Shown: piece by piece, positions 17,839-27,089 of the stretch
How the letters are laid out: the number at the start of each line of letters is the position of its first letter
Position numbering within the stretch: position 1 is the stretch's first letter
Assembly (NCBI GenBank): GCA_963719525.1
Contig: CAVRCG010000004.1
Span: 1,922,001-1,986,000, forward strand
Length of the DNA: 64,000 nt
Origin: Bernardetia sp963719525
GTDB lineage: Bacteria > Bacteroidota > Bacteroidia > Cytophagales > Bernardetiaceae
Reading direction: 5' to 3'
The notes under the pieces: generated by a model
The model's input: only the letters and a program-made list of their open reading frames with translations
The model's database searches: none
Told to the model about the DNA's origin: nothing
Program-made: the position numbers and the translations under genes

Positions 17839-18438
17839 ATGGATGAGAAAATAGTAAATATTCTAGCTATCAGTATTATTACTTCTATATTTATAGGCGT
17901 ATTTGGAATGATTGGCTATTTAGGTATTACAACCTATAAAAGAGAAACTACTTGCAATGAATACACCAGTGGAAATACAGAAGCTACGAAAGAAAAAATA
18001 TTAGACGAAACTATTTCGGTAGATTATGGCTGTCCGTATCCTTTTTTAGCTTATTCTAGTAAAATTGGAGATACTGATATGGTAGAGTTTTTATTGGAAA
18101 ATAATGCAGAAGTAGAAAAATTATTTACTTACAAAAATCCAAAAACAGCACCTTATACTGTCAAACAAACTCCTCTTTTTTATGCTATCTATTCAAGATA
18201 CGAAGCAAAAAAAAGTAATTATAAGATGGAAATAGATGAAAATTTTATTGCTTGTTTGGAATTGCTTATTCAAAATGGAGCAAGCTTAGAAACTAAATGT
18301 GGAAGGTTTTATAGAGAAAATGCAAGCGATAGTATGAAAATAGTTTATAGAGCTGAAAGTCCTGATTTGCAGACAGGAAGAGAAATTATAAAACTGATAG
18401 ATAATAAATTTTTAAATGATTTTGCTGCAAAACAGTAA
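17839..18438 (+). CDS. Membrane-anchored ankyrin-repeat-like protein
   Basis: A 199-residue protein. An N-terminal transmembrane helix (ILAISIITSIFIGVFGMIGYLGI) anchors a domain with weak ankyrin features: CPYPFLAYSSKIGDTDMVEFLLENNAEVEKL and TPLFYAIYSRYEA...CLELLIQNGASLE. About two to three repeats can be traced. Ankyrin repeats mediate protein contacts; no partner is evident. It lies between the POT terminator and tilS, with a TAACTTTA stretch just before its start. The function is unknown. Confidence 0.65.
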   Translation: MDEKIVNILAISIITSIFIGVFGMIGYLGITTYKRETTCNEYTSGNTEATKEKILDETISVDYGCPYPFLAYSSKIGDTDMVEFLLENNAEVEKLFTYKNPKTAPYTVKQTPLFYAIYSRYEAKKSNYKMEIDENFIACLELLIQNGASLETKCGRFYRENASDSMKIVYRAESPDLQTGREIIKLIDNKFLNDFAAKQ

Positions 18439-18492
18439 GCAATTCTGTAGCTCACTCTTCAGAGTGTGAAGTATAAAAGGAACAAAAAAGCT

Positions 18493-19953
18493 ATGAAAAT
18501 CATAAAAACAGTTCAATCATTTTGTCAAAAAAACGATTTTGATTTAACAGATAAATCTATTCTTGTGGCTACTTCTGGTGGAGTAGATTCGCTAGTTTTG
18601 ATAGATATTTTACTACAACATTCTTACATAGAAAAAATAGGAATTGCGCATTGCAATTTTTCTTTACGAGAAAATGAATCAGATGAAGATGAAAAATTTA
18701 TAAAAGAATATGCTAATCAAAAAAATATTCCTTTTCATTCTATAAAGTTTGATACAAAAAAAATTGCAGCAGAAAGCCAAAAATCTATTCAACTTATAGC
18801 TAGAGAATTGCGTTATAATTTTTTTAGTAAAATTGGTATAGAGAATGATTATGATTATGTTGCAACGGCTCATCATTTGTCCGATTCTCTGGAAACTTCA
18901 ATTTATCACTTGAGCAAAGGAACAGGAATTGCAGGCATACGTGGAATTTTGCCTCAACGAATTATTTCTAGTAACAGTAAAAATGCAACTGATAAAATAC
19001 AAATTATTCGTCCTTTATTATGTCTTACCAAAGAAGAAATTTTGAATTATGCAACTCAGAATAATTTAAAATGGAGGGAAGACAGCAGCAATAAAACTCA
19101 AAAATACAAGCGCAATTTTATTCGGCATTCAATTATTCCACTTCTAAAAGAAATTAATCCAGATACAGAAAAAACATTCTTGAATACTTCGGAAAGGTTG
19201 AGAAGTATGGAAAAATTACTTCAATTTCATGTAGAAGAGTTTGAAAAAAAGATTTTGATTAGGGAAGATAAAAGACAGTTGATAGAAGTTCTAGCTATCA
19301 AAAATTTGGTAGAAGAGTTACTTATCGTTTCCGAATTTTTGAAGACAAAAGGTTTTTCTTATAAGCAATCAAAACAGATTTTAAAGCAGATTGATGATTT
19401 TACTATTGATACAAAACAACAAACAGAAACTAAAAACTTTATATCCAAAACTTATATTCTTTATACCAATAAAAAAGAATGGATTTTGATTCCTAAAGAC
19501 AAGTCTCAATCAAAGAATAAATTAGAAAATAAAAACAAAGAATTTTTAATTTCTGTGGATTTTACAACTTTCAACGAAACAGAAAAATACACTTTTGAAG
19601 ATAAACAAGAAGAGATTAAACTAGTTTTGGAAAAATGTAATCCAGAAAAAGCAGACTTTAAAGACAATAGTATGTATTTAGATTTAGAGAAATTAAAGTT
19701 TCCTTTAGTTTTGAGAAAATGGGAAAATGGCGATAAATTTGTTCCATTAGGAATGCAAAACAAAAAAAGTGTAGGGGATTTCTTGACAGATTTGAAAATT
19801 CCGATTTATGAGCGAAATTTTGTTTATGTTCTCATCTCAAATAATGTTATCGTTTGGGTAGGAATTAGTAAACAAAACAAAATAAAAGGATTAAGAATAA
19901 ATAATAATTTTAAGTTGAATAAAACTACTCAAATAAGTTTGAAGATATGCTAA
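18493..19953 (+). CDS. tilS: tRNA(Ile)-lysidine synthase
   Basis: A 486-residue enzyme that attaches lysine to C34 of the minor tRNA-Ile (anticodon CAU), so that it reads AUA. The ATP pyrophosphatase P-loop is VATSGGVDSLVLIDILL at about residue 24. The N-terminal domain continues with IAHCNFSLRENESDEDE, YVATAHHLSDSLET and KWREDSSNKTQKYKRNFIRH. The C-terminal TilS domain is recognisable in LRKWENGDKFVPLGMQNKKSVGDFL. A GTG start at 18466 is possible, but the ATG at 18493 gives a standard N-terminus. It is essential in most bacteria that use AUA codons, which are frequent in this AT-rich genome. Confidence 0.95.
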   Translation: MKIIKTVQSFCQKNDFDLTDKSILVATSGGVDSLVLIDILLQHSYIEKIGIAHCNFSLRENESDEDEKFIKEYANQKNIPFHSIKFDTKKIAAESQKSIQLIARELRYNFFSKIGIENDYDYVATAHHLSDSLETSIYHLSKGTGIAGIRGILPQRIISSNSKNATDKIQIIRPLLCLTKEEILNYATQNNLKWREDSSNKTQKYKRNFIRHSIIPLLKEINPDTEKTFLNTSERLRSMEKLLQFHVEEFEKKILIREDKRQLIEVLAIKNLVEELLIVSEFLKTKGFSYKQSKQILKQIDDFTIDTKQQTETKNFISKTYILYTNKKEWILIPKDKSQSKNKLENKNKEFLISVDFTTFNETEKYTFEDKQEEIKLVLEKCNPEKADFKDNSMYLDLEKLKFPLVLRKWENGDKFVPLGMQNKKSVGDFLTDLKIPIYERNFVYVLISNNVIVWVGISKQNKIKGLRINNNFKLNKTTQISLKIC

Positions 19954-20268
19954 AATAAATAGTTTTTTAAGATAATTTTGAGTATTCTATTAATCTTATT
20001 TGCTTGATTTACAAGTAAATGAGTATAAATTTTGAACAAACCAAAAAAAACTGTAACATTTTTTTGGCTATTTCGTTATACCACCAATTACATTATTAGA
20101 AGAAATGATTTTTATTTTCTTCAATTAAGTGTATTTACTTTTTAGATTTATAAGTTCAACTTCTTTTGATACGCTAGAGCATTTTTAATTTCTCTATCTA
20201 ATTTTTAGTCAATTTTAAGTTTTTATAAACACTATTTTTTTATCTTTATTATTCCTACTTTTTCAGCT
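19954..20268. other. AT-rich spacer before the fibre-like gene
   Basis: No gene, clear terminator or well-spaced promoter is seen in these 315 bases. A TAATTTTG at 19973-19980 lacks a TTG at proper distance. Confidence 0.5.
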
Positions 20269-23200
20269 ATGAAATCATTTATACTTCTGCTAGTATGCTT
20301 TCTCTGTGTACCTTTCTTTTCGCAGGCACAAAACGTTAATCAAAACAACAGTCAATATCCATCAGGAATTTCTTATCAAGGAAAGTTGATGCACAACGGA
20401 CAACTCTACGAAGGAAACGAATCTATTGTATTCGAATTAATCGATGCAAATGATAATGTAAAGTGGTCTGAAACGCAGCAGGTTTTGATAGAAAGAGGTC
20501 TTTATTCTGTTGTTTTGGGAAGTGTTGTTCCGATTGCAGACAATATTTTTAGTGAAAACTCTAGTTTGCGACTGAGAATAAAAATAGGAAACAATCCCTC
20601 TATGGTTGTTTCTTCATTAAATACTGTTCCGTATGCGTATATGGCGAAAAGTGTTGCTCCTAATTCTGTTACTTCTTCAAGTATAGAGAGTGGAGGAAAC
20701 GACAAAATTCTTACTACAGACCAACGAGGAGAAGTGGTTTGGCTCAATAAGTCCGATTTTCAGCCTAATGCTATCAATTTAGGTTCAGCAGGTGGAGATG
20801 TAACAGGAAATTTCAATAACCTTCAAATAAATGTTGGTGCAATTACAAAAGACGAGTTAGCTACTGATGCAGTAGAAACCGATAGAATTAAAAATGAAGC
20901 AGTAACGATAGCAAAGATTAAAAAAGGAACTGCAAATACTATTATGGTAACAAATAGTGATGGAGATGTAGCTTGGGAACAACCTACACAATTTGCTACT
21001 ACGTTAGGTTCTGCTGGTGGAGATGTAACTGGAAATTTTGATAATTTGGAAATAAAACCAAATATTATAGAAACTACTAATATGAAAACAGATATAACTA
21101 ATTCTGATAAAGTTTTAGCTACAGATGGAGGTGGAATTGTAGTTTGGGAAAATAAAACAAATTTTATTTCTGCTACTACAGCAGCTACAGGAACAGAAAT
21201 TACAGGAACGTATCCTGCTTTATCAATTGGAGCTGTTGATCCTACAAAAATTACTACTTCAGGTGCTAATAAAATTTTATCAACAAACGGTTCTGGAAAT
21301 GTAACTTGGGAAAATAAAACAAATTTTATTTCTGCTACTACAGCAGTTACAGGAACAGAAATTACAGGAACGTATCCTGCTTTATCAATTGGAGCTGTTG
21401 ATCCTACAAAGATTACAACTACTGGAACCGATTTAGTAATGGTAACAGATGGCACAGGAACAGTAAAATGGGAAAATAGAAATACATTTACTTCTGGTTC
21501 TTTAGATCCAGCCACGGGAACAGAAATTACAGGAACGTATCCTGCTTTATCAATTGGAGCTGTTGATCCTACAAAGATTACAACTACTGGAACCGATTTA
21601 GTAATGGTAACAGATGGCACAGGAACAGTAAAATGGGAAAATAGAAATACATTTACTTCTGGTTCTTTAGATCCAGCTACGGGAACAGAAATTACAGGAA
21701 CGTATCCTGCTTTATCAATTGGAGCTGTTGATCCTACAAAAATTACTACTTCAGGTGCTAATAAAATTTTATCAACAAACGGTTCTGGAAATGTAACTTG
21801 GGAAAATAAAACAAATTTTATTTCTGCTACTACAGCAGTTACAGGAACAGAAATTACAGGAACGTATCCTGCTTTATCAATTGGAGCTGTTGATCCTACA
21901 AAGATTACAACTACTGGAACCGATTTAGTAATGGTAACAGATGGCACAGGAACAGTAAAATGGGAAAATAGAAATACATTTACTTCTGGTTCTTTAGATC
22001 CAGCTACGGGAACAGAAATTACAGGAACATATCCTGCTTTATCAATTGGAGCTGTTGATCCTACAAAAATTACTACTTCAGGTGCTAATAAAATTTTATC
22101 GACAAACGGTTCTGGAAATGTAACTTGGGAAAATAAAACAAATTTTATTTCTGCTACTACAGCAGCTACAGGAACAGAAATTACGGGAACGTATCCTGCT
22201 TTATCAATTGGAACAGTTGATCCTACAAAGATTACAACTACTGGAACCGATTTAGTAATGGTAACAGATGGTGGTGGAAACGTAACTTGGGAAGATAGAA
22301 TTAACTTTGCAACAACTTTAGGCGCAACGACAGGCTCAGAAATTACAGGAACGTATCCTGCTTTATCAATTGGAGCTGTTGATCCTACAAAGATTACTAC
22401 TTCAGGTGCTAATAAAATTTTATCAACAAACGGTTCTGGAAATGTAACTTGGGAAAATAAAACAAATTTTATTTCTGCTACTACAGCAGCTACAGGAACA
22501 GAAATTACGGGAACGTATCCTGCTTTATCAATTGGAACAGTTGATCCTACAAAGATTACAACTACTGGAACCGATTTAGTAATGGTAACAGATGGTGGTG
22601 GAAACGTAACTTGGGAAGATAGAATTAACTTTGCAACAACTTTAGGCGCAACGACAGGCTCAGAAATTACAGGAACGTATCCTGCTTTATCAATTGGAGC
22701 TGTTGATCCTACAAAGATTACTACTTCAGGTGCTAATAAAATTTTATCAACAAACGGTTCTGGAAATGTAACTTGGGAAAATAAAACAAATTTTATTTCT
22801 GCTACTACAGCAGCTACAGGAACAGAAATTACGGGAACTTATCCTGCTTTATCAATTGGAACAGTTGATCCTACAAAGATTACTACTTCAGGTGCTAATA
22901 AAATTTTATCAACAAACGGTTCTGGAGTGGTAGAGTGGCAAAATAAAGCTAATTCAATCGGAACTAGCGACATTATAAGTCAGTCAATTACTCCTGACAA
23001 AATTAAGCATCCTGCTATTGACCCTTTAGACAATACTAGGAAGCAAGTTCTTTTGTTTCTTCCACAGAATTTAAGCCCAACAATTCCACCAGTTATTCCA
23101 GTCACAACTATGGCTTGGGTATCTACAAAAAATTTAATTGGAACTGTAGAACTTATGGATAATGCTGTTACTTCTAGTAAGATATTAAATGGAACAATAT

Positions 23201-24027
23201 TACCAGAAGACTTAAATAATCCAGGAGGTAATAAAGTTCTTACCACTAATGGTGGTGTTTTAGGATGGGAAGACAAATCTGCTTTTGGTGCTTCTTTGCC
23301 AAGTAATGTAGGAAATCTCAACGTTAGTGGAGATATGATGGTAGATGGAGATACAGATTTTATTGGAAATGGAAATAAGGTTACATTTGGAACTAGTGCT
23401 TTAGGAAATAGCCATAAGGTAATAATATATAGCAAATTTGATTATGAAGGGGATCATTTCCACATCAAAGGGAATACGTTAGAATCTCATTTTGAAGGGG
23501 ATGTGAAGATAGATGGAACGTTGAGAGTAAATGGTACTACATATTCAAGCGATGAAAGATATAAAAAAGATATTAAAACAATGAATAATTCGTTGAATAA
23601 TATTATGTCTTTACGTGGAACTACTTATTACTGGAAAGATACAGTAGCTATGAATAGTAATTTTCAGTTTGGAGTAATTGCTCAAGAAGTAGAAAAAGTA
23701 TTTCCTAATTTAGTACTTACAGATAAGGAAGGTTTCAAATCTGTAAATTATATTGGGCTTATTCCAGTACTTTTGCAAGCAACAAAAGAACAACAGGAAA
23801 TCATTGAACAGAAAGAAACAAAAATTCAAAACTTAGAACTGCGTTTAACAGAACTAGAAAACAAACTTGCAGTTTCTGAAAATTTAAACGTAAGTAATGC
23901 AAGTGCAAAAGTTAGTGCTAACGAAGCAAAAAAAGAATCGGACACAGAAAAACGTTTGCAAGAACTAGAGCGTATGCTAAAAATGCTTACTACTAAAGAA
24001 GTGAAAAATTCGGTTGAGGCAGAATAG
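20269..24027 (+). CDS. Secreted tail-fibre-like repeat protein with S74 chaperone domain
   Basis: A 1252-residue exported protein. After a signal peptide (MKSFILLLVCFLCVPFFSQAQ) comes an N-terminal domain with YPSGISYQGKLMHNGQLYEG and PSMVVSSLNTVPYAYMAKS, as found in many Bacteroidota surface proteins. Residues about 305-890 contain eleven tandem units of about 54-56 residues built on EITGTYPALSIG and DPTKITT. The C-terminus has SSDERYKKDIKTMNN (about residue 1093) and FGVIAQEVEKVFPNLV, the hallmark of the peptidase S74 intramolecular chaperone domain that trimerises and then cleaves itself. A coiled coil of about 80 residues ends the protein. It is probably a trimeric surface fibre. There are no phage structural genes nearby, so a phage origin is not supported. 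Confidence 0.85.
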   Translation: MKSFILLLVCFLCVPFFSQAQNVNQNNSQYPSGISYQGKLMHNGQLYEGNESIVFELIDANDNVKWSETQQVLIERGLYSVVLGSVVPIADNIFSENSSLRLRIKIGNNPSMVVSSLNTVPYAYMAKSVAPNSVTSSSIESGGNDKILTTDQRGEVVWLNKSDFQPNAINLGSAGGDVTGNFNNLQINVGAITKDELATDAVETDRIKNEAVTIAKIKKGTANTIMVTNSDGDVAWEQPTQFATTLGSAGGDVTGNFDNLEIKPNIIETTNMKTDITNSDKVLATDGGGIVVWENKTNFISATTAATGTEITGTYPALSIGAVDPTKITTSGANKILSTNGSGNVTWENKTNFISATTAVTGTEITGTYPALSIGAVDPTKITTTGTDLVMVTDGTGTVKWENRNTFTSGSLDPATGTEITGTYPALSIGAVDPTKITTTGTDLVMVTDGTGTVKWENRNTFTSGSLDPATGTEITGTYPALSIGAVDPTKITTSGANKILSTNGSGNVTWENKTNFISATTAVTGTEITGTYPALSIGAVDPTKITTTGTDLVMVTDGTGTVKWENRNTFTSGSLDPATGTEITGTYPALSIGAVDPTKITTSGANKILSTNGSGNVTWENKTNFISATTAATGTEITGTYPALSIGTVDPTKITTTGTDLVMVTDGGGNVTWEDRINFATTLGATTGSEITGTYPALSIGAVDPTKITTSGANKILSTNGSGNVTWENKTNFISATTAATGTEITGTYPALSIGTVDPTKITTTGTDLVMVTDGGGNVTWEDRINFATTLGATTGSEITGTYPALSIGAVDPTKITTSGANKILSTNGSGNVTWENKTNFISATTAATGTEITGTYPALSIGTVDPTKITTSGANKILSTNGSGVVEWQNKANSIGTSDIISQSITPDKIKHPAIDPLDNTRKQVLLFLPQNLSPTIPPVIPVTTMAWVSTKNLIGTVELMDNAVTSSKILNGTILPEDLNNPGGNKVLTTNGGVLGWEDKSAFGASLPSNVGNLNVSGDMMVDGDTDFIGNGNKVTFGTSALGNSHKVIIYSKFDYEGDHFHIKGNTLESHFEGDVKIDGTLRVNGTTYSSDERYKKDIKTMNNSLNNIMSLRGTTYYWKDTVAMNSNFQFGVIAQEVEKVFPNLVLTDKEGFKSVNYIGLIPVLLQATKEQQEIIEQKETKIQNLELRLTELENKLAVSENLNVSNASAKVSANEAKKESDTEKRLQELERMLKMLTTKEVKNSVEAE
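21180..22960 (+). repeat. Eleven tandem ~162-168-bp repeats inside the fibre-like gene
   Basis: Each unit includes the near-invariant TATCCTGCTTTATCAATTGG. Units differ by which second half they carry: type A (GANKILSTNGSGNVTWENKT), type B (GTDLVMVTDGTGTVKWENRN) or type C (GTDLVMVTDGGGNVTWEDRI). The order is A-B-B-A-B-A-C-A-C-A-A. Units of a type are nearly identical at the nucleotide level, including synonymous sites. This points to recent duplication or gene conversion. Confidence 0.92.
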
Positions 24028-24054
24028 ACAAAATTAGTTTCTATTATTTTCGAC

Positions 24055-24107
24055 AAAAAAAGACCTTTTTCCATAAAATTTAATTTATGAGAAAAGGTCT
24101 TTTTTTA
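24055..24107. terminator. Strong bidirectional terminator after the fibre-like gene
   Basis: AAAAAAAGACCTTTTTCCATAA and its near reverse complement ending GGTCTTTTTTT form a long stem with A/T tracts on both sides. It can end both the fibre gene and the converging receptor remnant. Confidence 0.85.
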
Positions 24108-24139
24108 TTGTCTATTCTCTCCTTCCAAATCCCTATTTC

Positions 24140-24445
24140 CTAAAACTGCATTTTCAATCCTACCAAGAAATTACGCCCAGCTTGTGGATAAAAATAATTT
24201 TGTCTAACTGTTTCTCCTCCTGCAACATATCCAAATGTATAACCATTACTTTCGTATTCTTCACTCAAAATATTATTAATTAATAGATTCAATTCTATGT
24301 TTTTAAAGAATTTGTAAGAAAAATTATAGACCAGTTGCAAGTCATTCACAAAATAAGCATCTAGCTTTCTTGTATCTGTACTTGTGTTATCCAAAAACTG
24401 TTCGCCTACATATTTTGACAAAAGATTCATAGAAAATCCTTTTAC
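24140..24445 (-). pseudogene. C-terminal remnant of a TonB-dependent outer membrane receptor
   Basis: About 98 codons on the minus strand encode a typical receptor barrel end: NLLSKYVGEQFLDNTSTDTR, then DLQLVYNFSYKFFKNIELNL, then NNILSEEYESNGYTFGYV, and finally FYPQAGRNFLVGLKMQF with the C-terminal aromatic residue needed for barrel insertion. Full receptors are 700-1000 residues. Here similarity stops abruptly near 24445, where the opposite strand begins to read as a different broken gene. The plug and most of the barrel are missing, so it cannot function. An in-frame upstream extension to 24550 is only the antisense of that other remnant. Confidence 0.8.
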
Positions 24446-24668
24446 ATCTCTTACTGTTAATACTATAAGAACAATTAGTTCTAATGAAGAAACTGACACA
24501 ATATCTAGCAAAACTTTAAGCAGTACCAGCACTCCATTTGCTATAAACAATGCAAATAATAGTTATTCGCTTAGAGTAAAGTTTGATATAAACGGAGGGG
24601 ATGTAGATGATTATAACGATATGGAACAAGGAGTATTTGGTGTAAAAATACAATACAGAAATCCTTGA
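24446..24668 (+). pseudogene. C-terminal remnant of an exported beta-rich protein
   Basis: About 73 codons on the plus strand read TVNTIRTISSNEETDTIS, then AINNANNSYSLRVKFDING and MEQGVFGVKIQYRNP before a stop. The closing pattern (NNANNSYSLRV then GVKIQYR) is like the terminal strand region of Bacteroidota secreted fibre-type proteins. It has its own strong terminator at 24723, as expected for a real gene end. There is no credible 5' part: upstream of about 24445 the DNA is the receptor remnant on the other strand. The family call is tentative, the broken state is clear. Confidence 0.6.
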
Positions 24669-24722
24669 TATAGTCAATCAAATTTTAAGACTATTATCTT
24701 ATTACATGATTACTAAAGAAAT

Positions 24723-24771
24723 AAATTATCCTACTTTTTTCAATAGAATGAAAAAAGTAGGATAATTTTTT
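24723..24771 (+). terminator. Terminator left from the broken beta-rich gene
   Basis: A perfect stem of AAATTATCCTACTTTTTTC and its reverse complement with an 8-base loop, followed by a T-run. It lies 55 bases after the remnant's stop. Confidence 0.88.
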
Positions 24772-24895
24772 GTCTAATTTTATCTAGTTAACTTAAGCAG
24801 CAAAAATCCAAGTCCACTTCAAATTAGGTAATCATTACTTTTATTCGTTTTTTTACATTCTAATCCTATCAAAAGTAATTTTAATAAGCCAAACT

Positions 24896-25720
24896 ATGCA
24901 GACTCCAGAAGACAAGTACAATGATAAAGATAATTCTAAAGAAAAAAGAGAATATTCAAGCTCAAGACACAACAGAAGTCAAAGACAAACTACTTCAAAT
25001 TTTATCTTTGGTTGGCATCCTGTTTTGGAAGCACTCCGAAGCGACAAAACTATCGACAAAATATTAGTAGAAAAAGAACTCAAAAGTGATGAAATGACAG
25101 AACTCATGCAGCTCGTAAAAAAGCAAAGCATTTATGTCCAGCGAGTTCCTATCGAAAAACTAAATAGAGTTACCAGAAAAGCGCATCAAGGAGTAGTTGC
25201 TTTTATTTCCGAAATTGATTTTGTTCCTTTAGAAAATATCGTTGCAGGAGCATTCGAAGCAGGTCGAAATCCTTTAATTTTGGTTTTAGATAGAATAACC
25301 GATGTCAGAAATTTTGGAGCTATCGTTCGTTCAGCAGAATGTACAGGTGTTGATGGAATTGTAGTTCCGACACGTCTTACAGCTCAAATGGGAGCAGATG
25401 CAGTCAAAACTTCAGCAGGCGCACTGATGCACATGCCAATCTGTAGGTACAGAAGTTTGGTAGGAGCAGTTAATTTTCTAAAAGAATCGGGACTAAAAGT
25501 AGTTGCATGTACTGAGAAAACGGAAAAACAAATTTATCAATTAGAATTAAATGTTCCTTTGGCTATCGTTATGGGTTCGGAAGAAGTAGGTATTTCTGGA
25601 GAAATATTAGAACTTGTAGATGAAAAAATGTGCCTTCCCATGACAGGAAAAATAGGCTCGCTTAATGTTTCGGTAGCGACAGGAGTCGCACTTTACGAAG
25701 TTGTGCGTCAGAGAAGTTAA
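24896..25720 (+). CDS. rlmB: 23S rRNA (guanosine-2'-O-)-methyltransferase RlmB
   Basis: A 274-residue SpoU/TrmH-family enzyme that methylates the 2'-O of G2251 in 23S rRNA using S-adenosylmethionine. After a hydrophilic, Ser/Arg-rich N-terminal tail, the substrate-binding domain begins at FIFGWHPVLEALRSDKTIDK. The knotted catalytic domain shows the three motifs: LDRITDVRNFGAIVRSAEC, IVMGSEEVGISGEILELVD and LPMTGKIGSLNVSVATGVAL. The length is slightly above usual because of the N-terminal tail. Assignment to RlmB rather than another TrmH paralogue is by overall similarity. Confidence 0.9.
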   Translation: MQTPEDKYNDKDNSKEKREYSSSRHNRSQRQTTSNFIFGWHPVLEALRSDKTIDKILVEKELKSDEMTELMQLVKKQSIYVQRVPIEKLNRVTRKAHQGVVAFISEIDFVPLENIVAGAFEAGRNPLILVLDRITDVRNFGAIVRSAECTGVDGIVVPTRLTAQMGADAVKTSAGALMHMPICRYRSLVGAVNFLKESGLKVVACTEKTEKQIYQLELNVPLAIVMGSEEVGISGEILELVDEKMCLPMTGKIGSLNVSVATGVALYEVVRQRS

Positions 25721-25756
25721 ATTAAAATAAATAAAATACAGTTGCAGTAATTGAAA

Positions 25757-25793
25757 TTTACTGGTAACTGGTAACTAATTACTGGTAACTGAC
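25757..25793 (+). repeat. Reiterated ACTGGTAACT leader phrase, copy 2
   Basis: TTTACTGGTAACTGGTAACT followed by AATTACTGGTAACTGAC ends directly at the ATG at 25794. It nearly matches the leader of the zinc-ribbon gene (15735-15775, minus strand). Confidence 0.75.
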
Positions 25794-27032
25794 ATGTTTA
25801 GTTTTTGGGAAAATAAATCATTTAAGAAGTACGACTATATTATTGTCGGTGCTGGCATTACAGGACTTTCGACGGCTGCTAGTCTTGTTGAAAAAAAACC
25901 GAAATCTAAGATTGCTATTTTGGAAAGGGGATTTTTACCTACAGGTGCAAGTACAAAAAATGCTGGTTTTGCTTGTTTCGGAAGTCTCTCCGAGATTGTT
26001 TCTGACTTAGAAACGATGAATGAAAGCGAACTTACAGACCTTATCAAAAATCGGTTACAAGGATTAGAAATGTTACGAAATCGTTTGGGAGACAAAAAAA
26101 TAGGGTATAAAAACTATGGAGGATACGAGCTTATTTTAGACAAACAAATTCCGTATTTGGAAAAACTAAGCGAAGTAAACTATCTTTTACAACCTATTTT
26201 TGAAGGAAAAGATGTATTCAAAGCAAAAGATGGATTAATAGAAGGTTTTGGTTTTAATGCTCGTTATGTTCGTCGGATTGTTTATAATCGTTTTGAAGGA
26301 CAAATAAATACAGGAAAGATGATGAAATCGCTTTTGAATTATGTCCAAAAACGAGGCGTTACTATTTTTACAGGTTGTGAAGTAATAAGTTTTGAAGATA
26401 CAGAAATAGAAGGAACAAACGAAAGCAGAAATAATGTACTTGTAAAAATTAAAAACCCTTTAGAAAACAAAGATGAAAATATAAATTCAGACTCTTCAAC
26501 AATCGAACTTACTGCTTCAAAGGTAGCTATTTGTACAAATGCGTTTACCAAAAAGCTCATTCCAGATTTGGATTTAGAAGCAGGAAGAGGACAAGTATTA
26601 GTTACCAAACCCTTAAAACATTTGCGTTTTAAAGGTACTTTTCACTTAGATGAAGGTTTTTATTATTTCCGAAATTTCAATAAACGCATAATTTTTGGAG
26701 GAGGAAGAAATATGGATTTTGAAGGAGAAGCAACCGATAAATTAGAAAATACAAAAATTATCATCAACGATTTAAAATCAAAATTAAGCGAAATCATAAT
26801 TCCAAAACAAAAATTTGAAGTAGAATCTACGTGGTCAGGAATTATGGCTTTTAACCAAAATTTGGAAAGTAATACAAACAAAACAAAAAGTCCTATTCTC
26901 CAAAATTACTCAAAAAATATAGTCTTAGGAGTTCGTTTGGGTGGAATGGGTGTTGCTCTGGGAAGCAAATTAGGAGAAGAAATAGCATTGTTATTAGGGG
27001 CAAAGCACGAGGGACAAGGAAGTGGGAAATAA
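25794..27032 (+). CDS. FAD-dependent oxidoreductase, DAO/glycine-oxidase-like
   Basis: A 412-residue flavoprotein of the D-amino-acid oxidase superfamily. The N-terminal Rossmann motif is YIIVGAGITGLSTAASLVEK (GxGxxG). It is followed by the FAD-contact region ERGFLPTGASTKNAGFACFG, a hallmark of amine-oxidising members such as glycine and sarcosine oxidases. A second dinucleotide contact is KVAICTNAFTKKLIPDLD, and the C-terminal flavin loop is VLGVRLGGMGVALGSKLGEE. It probably oxidises an amino acid or amine; the substrate is unknown. There is no signal peptide. It is downstream of rlmB with a 73-base gap and could be cotranscribed. Confidence 0.87.
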   Translation: MFSFWENKSFKKYDYIIVGAGITGLSTAASLVEKKPKSKIAILERGFLPTGASTKNAGFACFGSLSEIVSDLETMNESELTDLIKNRLQGLEMLRNRLGDKKIGYKNYGGYELILDKQIPYLEKLSEVNYLLQPIFEGKDVFKAKDGLIEGFGFNARYVRRIVYNRFEGQINTGKMMKSLLNYVQKRGVTIFTGCEVISFEDTEIEGTNESRNNVLVKIKNPLENKDENINSDSSTIELTASKVAICTNAFTKKLIPDLDLEAGRGQVLVTKPLKHLRFKGTFHLDEGFYYFRNFNKRIIFGGGRNMDFEGEATDKLENTKIIINDLKSKLSEIIIPKQKFEVESTWSGIMAFNQNLESNTNKTKSPILQNYSKNIVLGVRLGGMGVALGSKLGEEIALLLGAKHEGQGSGK

Positions 27033-27089
27033 GTAATTTCAAAATACAACTGAAGTTTGTGTTCCCCCATTTCCTAATTCCCCATTCCC

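Noticed and set aside
20823..21947. 374-codon open frame on the minus strand
   Set aside because: It is the antisense of the fibre-protein repeats and repeats with the same period; it has no independent features.
21180..22960. CRISPR-like regular repeats
   Set aside because: The repeats are contiguous, in frame and coding, with no unique spacers and no cas genes.
20269..24027. Prophage tail-fibre gene
   Set aside because: It has a Sec signal peptide and no phage structural, lysis or integrase genes within the window.
24384..24550. Overlapping open frames across the 24445 junction on both strands
   Set aside because: Each extends a real gene remnant into the antisense of the other; only the halves away from the junction look like protein.
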